Origin: Flavobacteriaceae bacterium HL-DH10
GTDB lineage: Bacteria; Bacteroidota; Bacteroidia; Flavobacteriales; Flavobacteriaceae
Length of the DNA stretch: 64,000 nucleotides
Direction: 5' to 3'
Assembly: GCA_031826515.1 (NCBI GenBank)
Contig: CP134536.1
Coordinates: 3,044,501 to 3,108,500 of the forward strand
Made by a program: the position numbers and the translations under genes. The notes under the pieces were generated by a model that saw nothing but the letters and a program-made list of their open reading frames with translations, was not told the origin of the DNA and searched no databases. Numbering within the stretch: the stretch's first letter is position 1; every line of letters starts with the position of its first letter. Shown piece after piece: positions 1-8,669 of the stretch.

Positions 1-2384
1 AGGCAGATACAGAGCGTTTGATTGAAGCTTTTAAAAATGGAAGTGAAATAGCAAAAGATATTCTTGAAAGTTACGCTAAAGCAGAATTTTTTACAAAATT
101 ACCAGAGATTGATGAGGAGATTGAAGTTGTTACTTTCATTGCAGGAGTAGGAGATATTTCAACAGATTTATTGTCTCCAGGTAGTGATGCGCATTCTAGA
201 TCAGATCGTGAGTTACATGGTCAGTGTTTATTTGAACACAACAAAGATATGCAAAAAGAGCTTTTAGCTTTGAAAGAAAAACATCCAGACAAGCGTGTGA
301 TGTTAATTGCTGAAAAAGGAACCATGGGAGTTGGCTCGTCAAGAATGTCAGGTGTAAACAATGTCGCTTTATGGACAGGTATACCAGGTAGTCCTTATGT
401 GCCATTTATTAATATAGCTCCTGTAATTGCAGGTACAAATGGTATTTCACCAATTTTCCTTACAACTGTTGGTGTAACAGGAGGTATCGGTATTGATCTT
501 CAAAACTGGGTAAAACAAAAAGATGCTGATGGTAATACTGTTTTTGATGCAGATGGAGAACCAGTTTTAGAGCAAACATACTCAGTAGAAACAGGTACAG
601 TGCTTACAATAAACACAAAAACTAAAAAACTATATAGCGGAGACAAGGAATTAAAAGATATTTCTACAGCATTAACACCACAAAAAATGGAGTTTATTAA
701 AGCTGGTGGATCTTATGCCGTTGTTTTTGGTAAAAAATTGCAAACTATTGCCGCTAAAATTTTAGGAATTGATGTGCCTCAAGTTTATGCCAATTCAAAA
801 GAAATTTCTATTGAAGGACAAGGGTTAACAGCGGTAGAAAAAATATTCAATAAAAACGCAGTAGGAACCACACCAGGTAAAACATTACATGCTGGATCTG
901 ATGTTCGCGTTGAAGTAAATATTGTAGGTTCTCAGGATACTACAGGACTAATGACATCTCAGGAATTAGAAATGATGGCTGCTACAGTAATTTCTCCTAT
1001 TGTTGATGGTGCATACCAATCAGGTTGTCATACGGCTTCAGTTTGGGATAATAAGTCCAAAGCTAATATTCCAAGATTAATGAAGTTTATGAATGACTTC
1101 GGATTAATTACGGCTCGTGATCCAAAAGGAGAATACCATGCCATGACTGATGTTATTCATAAAGTATTGAACGATATTACAGTTGGTGATTGGGATATTA
1201 TTATTGGTGGAGATTCCCATACACGTATGTCTAAAGGGGTTGCTTTTGGAGCAGATTCAGGAACTGTAGCTTTAGCATTAGCTACAGGTGAGGCTACTAT
1301 GCCAATTCCAGAATCGGTTAAAGTAACTTTTAAAGGCGATATGAAAAGTTACATGGACTTCCGAGATGTGGTTCATGCGACACAACAACAAATGTTAAAG
1401 CAGTTTGGTGGAGAAAACGTATTTCAAGGACGAATTATTGAGGTGCATATTGGTACTTTAACTGCAGATCAAGCCTTTACATTTACAGATTGGACTGCAG
1501 AAATGAAAGCGAAAGCTTCTATCTGTATTTCAGAAGATGAAACTTTAATAGAATCATTAGAGATTTCTAGAGATCGTATCCAAATCATGATTGATAAAGG
1601 AATGGATAATGCAACTCAAGTGCTTAAAGGTTTAGTTGATAAAGCAAATACCAGAATTCAAGAATTGAAGTCTGGTGAAAAAGCAGCTTTAAGACCTGAT
1701 GCTACCGCTAATTACCATGCAGAAGTTATTATTGATTTAGATGAGATTGCTGAACCAATGATTGCCGATCCAGATGTAAATAATGAAGATGTATCGAAAC
1801 GTTATACACACGATACTATTAGACCATTATCTTATTATGGTGGTGTTAAAAAAGTAGATTTAGGCTTTGTAGGGTCTTGTATGGTTCACAAAGGCGATAT
1901 GAAAATTTTAGCTCAAATATTAAAAAATGTAGAGGAACAACAAGGTAAAGTTGAGTTTAATGCGCCTTTAGTAGTGGCGCCACCAACCTATAATATTGTT
2001 GATGAGTTAAAAGCTGAGGGTGATTGGGAAGTGCTACAAAAATACTCAGGTTTTGAGTTTGATGACAGTGCTCCAAAAGGTTTAGCGCGTACTAAATATG
2101 AAAATATGCTATACTTAGAACGTCCTGGATGTAATTTATGTATGGGTAATCAAGAAAAAGCTGAGCCAGGTGATACTGTAATGGCTACTTCTACACGTTT
2201 ATTCCAAGGACGCGTTGTTAAAGATTCTGGAGAGAAAAAAGGAGAATCTTTATTATCATCTACTCCAGTCGTAGTATTGTCTACAATTTTAGGAAGAACA
2301 CCTACTATGGAAGAGTATGAAACTGCTGTTGATGGTATTGTATTAACTAAATTTAAGCCATCTCAAAAAGAATTAGTGATATAA
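1..2384 (+). CDS. acnB: Aconitase B (aconitate hydratase 2 / 2-methylisocitrate dehydratase), 5' end outside window
   Basis: Interconverts citrate and isocitrate in the TCA cycle; the family also hydrates 2-methylaconitate. The frame is open to the left edge (codons for A-D-T-E-R-L precede a TTG at 18), so that TTG is not a start: the gene begins outside the window, and roughly the first 130 residues are missing judged by typical Bacteroidota AcnB length. The motif GVGSSRMSGVNN lies in the N-terminal third, where AcnB carries its swivel domain. The [4Fe-4S] ligands are visible in GSCMVHKGD and GCNLCMGNQ near the C-terminus, so the cluster-binding site looks intact. A strong hairpin terminator follows at once, so it is probably transcribed separately from the second aconitase downstream. 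Confidence 0.95.
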   Translation, partial: ADTERLIEAFKNGSEIAKDILESYAKAEFFTKLPEIDEEIEVVTFIAGVGDISTDLLSPGSDAHSRSDRELHGQCLFEHNKDMQKELLALKEKHPDKRVMLIAEKGTMGVGSSRMSGVNNVALWTGIPGSPYVPFINIAPVIAGTNGISPIFLTTVGVTGGIGIDLQNWVKQKDADGNTVFDADGEPVLEQTYSVETGTVLTINTKTKKLYSGDKELKDISTALTPQKMEFIKAGGSYAVVFGKKLQTIAAKILGIDVPQVYANSKEISIEGQGLTAVEKIFNKNAVGTTPGKTLHAGSDVRVEVNIVGSQDTTGLMTSQELEMMAATVISPIVDGAYQSGCHTASVWDNKSKANIPRLMKFMNDFGLITARDPKGEYHAMTDVIHKVLNDITVGDWDIIIGGDSHTRMSKGVAFGADSGTVALALATGEATMPIPESVKVTFKGDMKSYMDFRDVVHATQQQMLKQFGGENVFQGRIIEVHIGTLTADQAFTFTDWTAEMKAKASICISEDETLIESLEISRDRIQIMIDKGMDNATQVLKGLVDKANTRIQELKSGEKAALRPDATANYHAEVIIDLDEIAEPMIADPDVNNEDVSKRYTHDTIRPLSYYGGVKKVDLGFVGSCMVHKGDMKILAQILKNVEEQQGKVEFNAPLVVAPPTYNIVDELKAEGDWEVLQKYSGFEFDDSAPKGLARTKYENMLYLERPGCNLCMGNQEKAEPGDTVMATSTRLFQGRVVKDSGEKKGESLLSSTPVVVLSTILGRTPTMEEYETAVDGIVLTKFKPSQKELVI

Positions 2385-2405
2385 TTTTTGCTATTTGATA
2401 TATTT

Positions 2406-2442
2406 AAAAAGTCCGAGTCTTTTAGATTCGGACTTTTTTTTT
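2406..2442 (+). terminator. Rho-independent terminator of acnB
   Basis: Stem AAGTCCGAGTC / GATTCGGACTT with one G-U pair, a loop of about four bases, and then a run of T. It lies 22 bases after the acnB stop. Confidence 0.85.
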
Positions 2443-2556
2443 ACACGCAATCGAAATTATCGTACATAACAACTAGCTTTCTGTTTTTTAATCGAGTACT
2501 TATTTTGTATCTTAGGTGCTCTTAATAAGAATCTATAAATAATTAAAATAAATTAT

Positions 2557-4830
2557 ATGGCATTTGATATTGAAATGATTAAAGGTGTTTACACCAAAAT
2601 GGCGGAACGTGTTGATAAAGCTCGAGAAGTTGTAGGGAAACCATTAACCCTTTCTGAAAAAATATTATACAATCATCTTTGGGATGGTGCTCCAACAAAA
2701 GCATTTACTAGAGGAAAAGATTATGTAGATTTTGCTCCAGACAGAATAGCATGTCAAGATGCCACAGCTCAAATGGCTTTATTGCAATTTATGCAGGCAG
2801 GAAAAACTAAAGTAGCTGTACCTACAACAGTACATTGTGATCATTTAATTCAAGCTAAAGATGGTGCTGCTGCCGATTTAAAAAACGCTAATAGTGTAAG
2901 TAGTGAGGTGTTTAATTTTTTAGAGTCAGTATCTAATAAATATGGTATTGGTTTCTGGAAGCCAGGAGCAGGGATTATTCACCAAGTAGTATTAGAAAAT
3001 TATGCGTTTCCAGGAGGTATGATGATTGGTACCGATTCACATACGGTTAATGCTGGTGGATTAGGAATGGTAGCTATTGGTGTTGGAGGAGCAGATGCAG
3101 TAGATGTTATGGCTGGTATGGCTTGGGAATTAAAATTTCCGAAGTTAATAGGTGTTAAGTTAACAGGTAAATTATCTGGATGGACCGCACCAAAAGATGT
3201 GATTTTAAGAGTAGCAGATATTCTTACTGTAAAAGGAGGAACTGGTGCTATTGTAGAATATTTTGGAGAAGGAGCAACCTCTATGTCTTGTACAGGTAAA
3301 GGAACCATTTGTAACATGGGGGCTGAAATAGGTGCTACTACATCAACATTTGGATATGATGAATCTATGGAGCGGTATTTACGTTCTACAGATAGAGCAG
3401 ATGTTGCCGATGCAGCAAACGCAGTGAAAGAATACTTAACAGGTGATGTTGAAGTATACGCAAATCCTGAGCAGTATTTTGATGAGGTTATTGAAATTAA
3501 TTTATCTGAATTAACTCCGTTATTAAACGGACCTTTTACGCCAGATTTATCGACGCCTGTAGGTAAAGATATGAATGAAAAAGCAAAAGCTAACGATTGG
3601 CCAATTGTAGTAGAATGGGGGTTAATAGGGTCTTGTACTAATTCATCTTACGAAGATTTATCTCGTGCGTCTTCTATAGCGCAGCAAGCTTTAGATAAAG
3701 GTTTGAAAATGAAATCAGAATTGGGTATTAATCCAGGTTCTGAGCAAGTACGTTATACAGCAGATCGTGATGGTATTCTTCAAGTTTTCGAAAAATTAGA
3801 TGCTAAACTATTTACAAATGCTTGCGGACCATGCATTGGGCAATGGGCTAGATATAGCGATCCTAAAAATGCACCTAAAAATAGTATTGTTCATTCTTTT
3901 AATAGAAACTTTGCTAAACGTGCTGATGGAAACCCAAATACGCATGCCTTTGTAGCATCTCCAGAAATTACTGCAGCAATTGCTATTGCAGGTCGTTTAG
4001 ATTTTAACCCAATGACCGATAAGTTAATTAATGAAGAGGGACAAGAAGTAATGTTTGATGAACCAACAGGATGGGAATTACCTCCAAAAGGTTTTGAGGT
4101 TAAAGATAATGGATATTTAGCACCAGAATCTGATGGTAGCCATGTGCAAGTAAAAGTAGCAGAAGATTCAGAAAGATTACAATTGTTAACTCCTTTTGAG
4201 CCTATTGGAAATGATATTACTGGCGCTAAATTATTAATTAAAGCTTTTGGAAAATGTACTACCGATCATATTTCTATGGCTGGGCCTTGGTTACGATTTA
4301 GAGGTCATTTAGATAATATTTCTAACAATTGTTTAATTGGTGCTGTTAATGCATTTGGTAAAAAAACAAACTTTGTTAAAAATCAATTAACAGGAGAGTT
4401 TGGTGGTGTTCCAGATACAGCTAGAGCATATAAAGCAGCAGGTGTTCCATCAATAGTTGTTGGCGATCATAATTACGGTGAGGGATCTTCTAGAGAGCAT
4501 GCAGCCATGGAACCAAGACATATAGGTGTAGTTGCAGTTATTGTAAAATCGTTTGCTCGTATTCATGAAACAAACCTTAAAAAACAAGGGATGCTAGGTT
4601 TAACTTTTGCCAATGAAGCCGATTATGATTTAATTCAAGAAGATGATACGTTTAACTTCTTAGATTTAAACGAATTTACTCCAGATAAACAACTAACTTT
4701 AGAAGCTGTTCATACTGATGGAAGTAAAGATGTTATTAAACTAAACCACACATATAATGATGCACAAATAGCATGGTATAATGAAGGTTCTGCTTTAAAC
4801 TTAATTAAAAAAGAGAATGCAGCTTCTTAA
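2557..4830 (+). CDS. acn: Aconitate hydratase, mitochondrial-type
   Basis: A 757-residue cytosolic [4Fe-4S] aconitase of the TCA cycle, from the mitochondrial-type branch and not closely related to AcnB. Cluster cysteines are visible in [14 protein letters not shown] and [10 protein letters not shown]. The C-terminal swivel domain carries [15 protein letters not shown], the aconitase signature. ATG at 2557 gives a start that fits the family. The gene follows acnB, with a terminator between them. The segment TATCTTAG at about 2508-2515 resembles the flavobacterial -7 box with one mismatch and may be its own promoter. Having both aconitase types side by side is, from memory, common in this family of bacteria. 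Confidence 0.95.
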   Translation: MAFDIEMIKGVYTKMAERVDKAREVVGKPLTLSEKILYNHLWDGAPTKAFTRGKDYVDFAPDRIACQDATAQMALLQFMQAGKTKVAVPTTVHCDHLIQAKDGAAADLKNANSVSSEVFNFLESVSNKYGIGFWKPGAGIIHQVVLENYAFPGGMMIGTDSHTVNAGGLGMVAIGVGGADAVDVMAGMAWELKFPKLIGVKLTGKLSGWTAPKDVILRVADILTVKGGTGAIVEYFGEGATSMSCTGKGTICNMGAEIGATTSTFGYDESMERYLRSTDRADVADAANAVKEYLTGDVEVYANPEQYFDEVIEINLSELTPLLNGPFTPDLSTPVGKDMNEKAKANDWPIVVEWGLIGSCTNSSYEDLSRASSIAQQALDKGLKMKSELGINPGSEQVRYTADRDGILQVFEKLDAKLFTNACGPCIGQWARYSDPKNAPKNSIVHSFNRNFAKRADGNPNTHAFVASPEITAAIAIAGRLDFNPMTDKLINEEGQEVMFDEPTGWELPPKGFEVKDNGYLAPESDGSHVQVKVAEDSERLQLLTPFEPIGNDITGAKLLIKAFGKCTTDHISMAGPWLRFRGHLDNISNNCLIGAVNAFGKKTNFVKNQLTGEFGGVPDTARAYKAAGVPSIVVGDHNYGEGSSREHAAMEPRHIGVVAVIVKSFARIHETNLKKQGMLGLTFANEADYDLIQEDDTFNFLDLNEFTPDKQLTLEAVHTDGSKDVIKLNHTYNDAQIAWYNEGSALNLIKKENAAS

Positions 4831-4880
4831 TCGAAAAGATTTTCTATAAGCTTTTTTGCGAGGTTTCCGTTGAAATTGTC

Positions 4881-4900
4881 ATTCCCGCGAAGGCGGGAAT
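4881..4900. repeat. Dispersed palindromic repeat, copy 1
   Basis: Perfect hairpin ATTCCCGCGAAGGCGGGAAT: 8-bp arms and the loop GAAG, flanked by GTC on the left and CTA on the right. A sister copy at 35228-35247 differs by a paired change in the stem. This is a REP-like intergenic repeat. The direction of any function is unknown. Confidence 0.75.
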
Positions 4901-4910
4901 CTAAATATAT

Positions 4911-4939
4911 AAAAATCCAGTACTTTTGCTGGATTTTTT
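4911..4939 (+). terminator. Terminator of the second aconitase
   Basis: Stem AAAATCCAG / CTGGATTTT with loop TACTTTTG, followed by a T run. It stands about 80 bases after the stop codon, with the palindromic repeat between. Confidence 0.8.
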
Positions 4940-5257
4940 AGTTTCTAGAATTATGTTTTGGGAGTTACTTTTATCCTGAATTAAGTTCAGGAACAGTTCG
5001 GGCTTGGTGTTTATCTTGAGTGAAGTCGAAAGACTATATCTTTTGTTTTTATCATCCCAGTGCAGGTAGGAATCCATAATAAAGTTTAGAACTCTCTTTT
5101 AAAGTTGTTTTATCAATACTTAAAACAAAGGGATGCCGCATCAAATGCAACGCATTCATGATTTCTTTAATTTAAGATATTAACCAATGAATACTCCCTA
5201 ATACATGTTTTTGCTAGTTTATGTTTTAAATTGAAAATTATTTTGTTTTTGGAGAGG
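4940..5257. other. Gene-free spacer with degenerate small repeats
   Basis: No credible reading frame. Several short motifs look like worn copies of dispersed flavobacterial repeats: an inverted CCTGAATTAAGTTCAGG at about 4975-4991, TTGAGTGAAGTCGAAAGAC at about 5015, and a decayed relative of the 4881 palindrome at about 5051-5076 (CCCAGTGCAGGTAGGAATCC). The repeat assignments rest on motif shape only. Confidence 0.5.
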
Positions 5258-5260
5258 TTC

Positions 5261-5358
5261 GTTTAACGTTTATGTGTAAGAATAGTGCGGTTTTGTATAC
5301 GAGGATTTTCCGAAGGAAAATCAGAAGCTAGTAAACGAGCAACTAACATTGGTTAAGC
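5261..5358 (-). repeat. attC-like palindromic site downstream of the cassette gene
   Basis: Core-like ends GTTTAAC (5261-5267) and GTTAAGC (5352-5358) can pair. Between them is a perfect 8-bp hairpin, GATTTTCC-GAA-GGAAAATC, at 5304-5322. Position (3' of the ORF on its strand), length and core fit suggest an attC site, but the inner L-boxes pair only moderately. It could equally be a structured RNA or a terminator module. Confidence 0.4.
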
Positions 5359-5402
5359 TAAAAATAGCAATTTTTTATACACGGTGCTGTGGTATCGTTT
5401 TT

Positions 5403-5831
5403 TTATTCAGTCAATTTGTTTACAATTTTAGGATTCACTTTTGTCAATTCCTGTGCAAATCCAATTTTATCTTTAGGCGAAATTATGATTAAGTCAAATT
5501 CCCCATAAGTCAGTTCAATTCTGTCTAATGAAGGAGCTGGAGAGGAAATTAAATTATTGGTTTTTGCTATTGTCTTGATTTTGCTAATGTCAAACCTTTT
5601 GTTGTAGAAAAACCCGTATTTTACCTTTAAAACCCCATCATTTGTAAGCGTATATTCGGTCGATAAATTCAGGTAAAGGAATAGTCCGTAGACCAATGAA
5701 AAGATTCCTCCAACCAAAATTATTGCTTTCAATGATTCATTTTTATAAACCATAAATCCAATAATTGAACAGAATAATAGTGCAAGGAACACCATTATTT
5801 TATATCCAAATTTTGATTTGTAAGTTTTCAT
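5403..5831 (-). CDS. Small membrane protein with a bacterial PH-like domain
   Basis: About 142 residues from the ATG at 5831. An upstream in-frame ATG at 5852 also exists, but AAAGGA lies about eight bases before the inner ATG, so that start is preferred. Two hydrophobic helices near the N-terminus (IMVFLALLFCSIIGFMVY and AIILVGGIFSLVYGLFLYL) are followed by a beta-rich stretch (STEYTLTNDGVLKVKYG, FDISKIKTIAKT, IELTYGEFDLIIISP) of the kind found in bacterial PH/YdbT-type membrane proteins. Function unknown. It is the only gene in the inverted-repeat-bounded element, which suggests acquisition as a cassette. The family call is by pattern and moderate. Confidence 0.7.
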   Translation of the reverse strand: MKTYKSKFGYKIMVFLALLFCSIIGFMVYKNESLKAIILVGGIFSLVYGLFLYLNLSTEYTLTNDGVLKVKYGFFYNKRFDISKIKTIAKTNNLISSPAPSLDRIELTYGEFDLIIISPKDKIGFAQELTKVNPKIVNKLTE

Positions 5832-6075
5832 TTTATAATTCCTTTTGTTCAATTATTGTTCGGTATTCTTAAATGCACCACAACACTACCTTGATATGAA
5901 ATCGTCTTAATGTTTTATATCATACGTTAAACGAAGTTAGCTATTTTTTCTGACAAAATCAAGCGACAACATAAAACATAGAAACTTAATAAATAAAGAA
6001 ACCTTAAAGCAATTATTGAATACAATAATTTCAATTCAAATAAATCAAAACCGTATTTTTACAAAAACATCAAAA

Positions 6076-6849
6076 ATGAATTCCAGAGCCCAACAACTAA
6101 AAGCATTTGATAGACTATTAACCATTATGGACGAATTGCGGGAGCAATGTCCGTGGGATAAAAAGCAAACCATGGAGACCTTACGTCATTTGACTATTGA
6201 AGAAACCTACGAACTTGGTGATGCTATTCTAGATAAGGACTTAGAAGAAGTTAAAAAGGAATTAGGCGATGTGTTGCTCCATATTGTGTTTTATTCTAAA
6301 ATAGGAAGCGAAACCAACGATTTTGATATTGCTGATGTATGTAATGGTATTTGCGAAAAATTAATAAACAGGCATCCGCATATTTATAGTGATGTAAAGG
6401 TTGAAAATGAAGATGATGTAAAGCGTAATTGGGAAAATCTAAAATTAAAAGAAGGAAAAACAAGTGTTTTAGAAGGCGTTCCTAATAGTTTGCCAGCTTT
6501 AGTAAAGGCTAATAGAATTCAAGAAAAGGTAGCAGGTGTAGGGTTTGATTGGGAAAAGCCAGAACAAGTATGGGAAAAAGTAGAAGAAGAGCTTTCAGAA
6601 TTTAAAGTAGAAGTAGAAAAAGGCGATAATAATGCTATGGAAAGCGAATTTGGAGATATTTTATTTTCTATGGTAAACTATGCTCGATTTTTAAATATTA
6701 ACCCAGAAAATGCTTTAGAGCGAACTAATAAAAAATTTACTAAGCGTTTTCAGTATCTTGAAGAAAAAGCAAAATCTATCAATAAACCATTAAAAGATAT
6801 GACTTTAGCCGAAATGGATGTTTTTTGGGAAGAGGCTAAAAGTTTATAA
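6076..6849 (+). CDS. mazG: Nucleoside triphosphate pyrophosphohydrolase MazG
   Basis: A house-cleaning enzyme that hydrolyses (d)NTPs to NMP and pyrophosphate. In E. coli it also lowers ppGpp. It has tandem MazG domains: the first carries EETYELGDA then KELGDVLLHIVFYS (metal-binding EExxE and ExxD), the second EELSEF then ESEFGDILFSMVNYAR. The start is set at the ATG at 6076 (MNSRAQQLKAFDRLL), giving 257 residues. An in-frame upstream extension to 6016 is low-complexity and unlike the family. A near-consensus -7 box, TATTTTTA (6054-6061), lies just before this start, again favouring the shorter protein. Confidence 0.93.
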   Translation: MNSRAQQLKAFDRLLTIMDELREQCPWDKKQTMETLRHLTIEETYELGDAILDKDLEEVKKELGDVLLHIVFYSKIGSETNDFDIADVCNGICEKLINRHPHIYSDVKVENEDDVKRNWENLKLKEGKTSVLEGVPNSLPALVKANRIQEKVAGVGFDWEKPEQVWEKVEEELSEFKVEVEKGDNNAMESEFGDILFSMVNYARFLNINPENALERTNKKFTKRFQYLEEKAKSINKPLKDMTLAEMDVFWEEAKSL

Positions 6850-6887
6850 TTAATGACCTTATCGTTAGAAATTAGTTACTTAGGCTG

Positions 6888-6895
6888 TATTTTTG
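6888..6895 (+). promoter_or_regulatory. -7 promoter box TATTTTTG
   Basis: Exact match to the Bacteroidota TAnnTTTG box, 12 bases before the ATG of the tiny ORF at 6908. No TTG is placed about 20 bases upstream, so the match is one-sided. Confidence 0.4.
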
Positions 6896-6907
6896 TATAT
6901 TTGCCAA

Positions 6908-7015
6908 ATGGGTAATGGAATACATGAAAAGCGAAATAATAGAATCTTCAATTTTAATTTTCTGGTTTTTAGAGTTCAATCAGATAAATTTATTCCACCT
7001 GCATTAAAATCCTAA
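6908..7015 (+). CDS. Possible 35-residue peptide, unrecognised
   Basis: ATG to TAA, beginning MGNGIHEKRNNRIFNF and ending RVQSDKFIPPALKS. Basic N-terminal half, a short hydrophobic patch FNFLVF, and no known domain. The only support is its position directly behind an exact TAnnTTTG box with a leader of only a few bases. It could be chance, or a leader of a longer transcript reaching the GNAT gene. Confidence 0.25.
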   Translation: MGNGIHEKRNNRIFNFNFLVFRVQSDKFIPPALKS

Positions 7016-7116
7016 AAGGGACATCTTAATTACTCTGGCTTTTTAAGCTTTAATTGATTACTTATCTGCTTACTTAAATTTAAGTACATAATCATTCACA
7101 TTTAATTAAAATTTCA

Positions 7117-7148
7117 ATACGTTTTGTGTATTATTTTATACACCGTAT
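7117..7148. promoter_or_regulatory. Hairpin / inverted repeat just upstream of the GNAT gene
   Basis: Inner stem GTGTAT-TATTTT-ATACAC with outer ATACG / CGTAT arms and a four-base bulge, ending 17 bases before the ATG at 7166. It may be an operator or an RNA hairpin. The role is not known. Confidence 0.4.
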
Positions 7149-7165
7149 AGATATAATACCTAATA

Positions 7166-7603
7166 ATGACTATAAAAACATTTGATGCTTTTTCTAGGAT
7201 GTCAATTATTGACATTAACCGAATAACCAATTTTATATATAAACATTCAGGAGAGTTTGGAGACTCTAAAACCGCTATTCGTAAGTCAATTATGTATGCT
7301 GCAAAAGAACTTCCTGGTTTAGGAGGTTATGTGTTTGTTATGGAAGATGGTAATGAAATTATAGGAGCTGTAGTTGTAAATAGAACAGGAATGAATGAAT
7401 ACCTTTCAGAAAATATAATGGTTTATGTGGTGGTTAAAGAAAGTTATAGAAAGAAGGGTATTGCAAAAAAAATAATAGAACATACTATAAAGTATTGTAA
7501 AGGCGAAATAGCGGTTCATATAAATATAAATAATCCTGTTGTTAAATTATTTGAAAAACAGGGTTTTAAATCAAGAAATATAGAAATGCGATTAGAACGC
7601 TAA
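7166..7603 (+). CDS. GNAT-family N-acetyltransferase
   Basis: 145 residues with a single acetyl-CoA-dependent GNAT fold. A central strand, ENIMVYVVVKESYR, leads into the acetyl-CoA pyrophosphate loop RKKGIAKKIIEHTIKYC, and the C-terminal strand and helix read INNPVVKLFEKQGFK. The acceptor cannot be read from the sequence. From memory, flavobacteria often place such a gene at the head of an arginine/proline biosynthesis cluster (GNAT, small protein, argG, argC, proC). Here it is followed by a 63-residue protein and proC-proB, so a role in that pathway is plausible but unproven. Confidence 0.85.
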   Translation: MTIKTFDAFSRMSIIDINRITNFIYKHSGEFGDSKTAIRKSIMYAAKELPGLGGYVFVMEDGNEIIGAVVVNRTGMNEYLSENIMVYVVVKESYRKKGIAKKIIEHTIKYCKGEIAVHININNPVVKLFEKQGFKSRNIEMRLER

Positions 7604-7626
7604 TCCATTTAAAAAAAACATAAAAC

Positions 7627-7818
7627 ATGAAAATTATATACATAAAGAGAGAAACAAGATACGAAAAGCGATATTCAATTAAAATGGGTGAATTAACGAC
7701 TAGGGTTACCTATGTAAGAAAATGTTTGTTCGGAATGCCTATTAAAACACTTCATAAATACCGTGAAACTTATTATGGAGAGGTTAAAGATAGTAGTGAT
7801 TGTATGCTCTTCGTTTAA
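7627..7818 (+). CDS. Conserved-looking small basic protein
   Basis: 63 residues, rich in Lys, Arg and Tyr (IKRETRYEKRYSIK, KTLHKYRETYYGEV), with no signal peptide or membrane segment and no family I recognise. It starts 23 bases after the GNAT stop and ends 43 bases before proC, on the same strand, so it is likely part of the same transcript. Spacing and position support a real gene. Confidence 0.55.
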   Translation: MKIIYIKRETRYEKRYSIKMGELTTRVTYVRKCLFGMPIKTLHKYRETYYGEVKDSSDCMLFV

Positions 7819-7861
7819 TAAAAATGTCAATAATTAAAATTAATCAAATAATATATATTAA

Positions 7862-8668
7862 ATGAAAGTACTAGTAATTGGTGCGGGTAACATGGGGCTT
7901 ACCTATGCCGAAGGAATGTCGAAATCCAGACTTTTGAAAAAGCGAAACATCATGGTTTTAGATAAATCTGATGAAAAATTAGAAGAGCTAAATCAAATAT
8001 CACATTTTGATGCATTTAAAGAATTAGATGACTGCGTTCCTAATGCCGATATTATTTTTATAGCGGTAAAACCTTACCATGCCGTTGGTGTATTTAAGGC
8101 TATTAAAACATTAGTAAAGCCTGAACAAATAATTGTATCTATAATGGCAGGTGTTTCTATAGCTTCAATAAAAGAGATTACAGGTCTAAATAAAGTAGTT
8201 AGAGCTATGCCTAATTTGCCTGCTCAAATAGGAAAAGGATTAACATCATATGTTACTTCTCCCGAGATCTCAAGAATAGAAATGCTAACTGTTGAAAGTT
8301 TATTAGACACAACAGGCAAATCTATGCGCGTATCAAACGAAAACTTTATTGATGCCTCTACAGGAATTTCAGGTAGTGGACCAGCTTATGTATTCTATTT
8401 TATGCAAAGTATGATGGAAGCTGCATTGCAAATGGGATTTTCAAAAAACGATTCAACCGTTTTAGTAAGTCAAACTTTTACAGGTGCTGTAGAGCTATTT
8501 AATCAATCTAATTTATCGCCCAATTCATGGATGGAAAAAGTAGCATCAAAGGGCGGTACTACACGTGCGGCGTTAGATTCTATGGAAGACAATAATGTAA
8601 ATGAATTAATAAAAGAAGCTGCTTTTGCTGCATTTAGTCGTGCAGTAGAATTAGGTAAAGAATATTAA
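7862..8668 (+). CDS. proC: Pyrroline-5-carboxylate reductase
   Basis: Last step of proline synthesis: NAD(P)H reduction of pyrroline-5-carboxylate to L-proline in the cytosol. 268 residues, usual family length. The Rossmann loop reads VIGAGNMGLTYAEG at the N-terminus, the middle has RAMPNLPAQIGKG, and the ProC signature is ISGSGPAYVFYFMQSMMEA followed by the helix that ends in VASKGGTTRAALDSM. One base separates its stop from the proB start, so the two are translationally close. The partner gene proA is not in the window. Confidence 0.96.
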   Translation: MKVLVIGAGNMGLTYAEGMSKSRLLKKRNIMVLDKSDEKLEELNQISHFDAFKELDDCVPNADIIFIAVKPYHAVGVFKAIKTLVKPEQIIVSIMAGVSIASIKEITGLNKVVRAMPNLPAQIGKGLTSYVTSPEISRIEMLTVESLLDTTGKSMRVSNENFIDASTGISGSGPAYVFYFMQSMMEAALQMGFSKNDSTVLVSQTFTGAVELFNQSNLSPNSWMEKVASKGGTTRAALDSMEDNNVNELIKEAAFAAFSRAVELGKEY

Positions 8669-8669
8669 A

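Larger units (their letters stand above)
5258..5935. mobile_element. Cassette-like element with 12-bp terminal inverted repeats, carrying one gene
   Basis: The segment is bounded by a perfect 12-bp inverted repeat: TTCGTTTAACGT at 5258-5269 and ACGTTAAACGAA at 5924-5935. An inner imperfect pair, GTGCTGTGGT at about 5384-5393 and ACCACAACAC at about 5876-5885, brackets the single gene. On the gene's strand, the 3' side holds a 98-bp palindromic region that starts with GCTTAAC and ends with GTTAAAC, which fit the integron attC core forms RYYYAAC and GTTRRRY. No integrase is in the window. The architecture is seen directly. Mobility is inferred. Confidence 0.55.
6850..7165. other. Intergenic region with a promoter box, a tiny ORF and two palindromes
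   Basis: The spacer holds a perfect TATTTTTG box (6888-6895), a 35-codon ORF (6908-7015), a perfect 16-bp palindrome TACTTAAATTTAAGTA (7071-7086) and a hairpin just before the GNAT gene (7117-7148). Nothing else was recognised. Confidence 0.6.

Noticed and set aside
18-20. TTG as the start of acnB
   Set aside because: The frame continues upstream to the edge with family-like residues, so the gene is simply truncated by the window.
3000-3317. 105-codon minus-strand ORF inside the aconitase gene
   Set aside because: Pro/Ile-rich shadow of the strong plus-strand gene, with no motif or start context.
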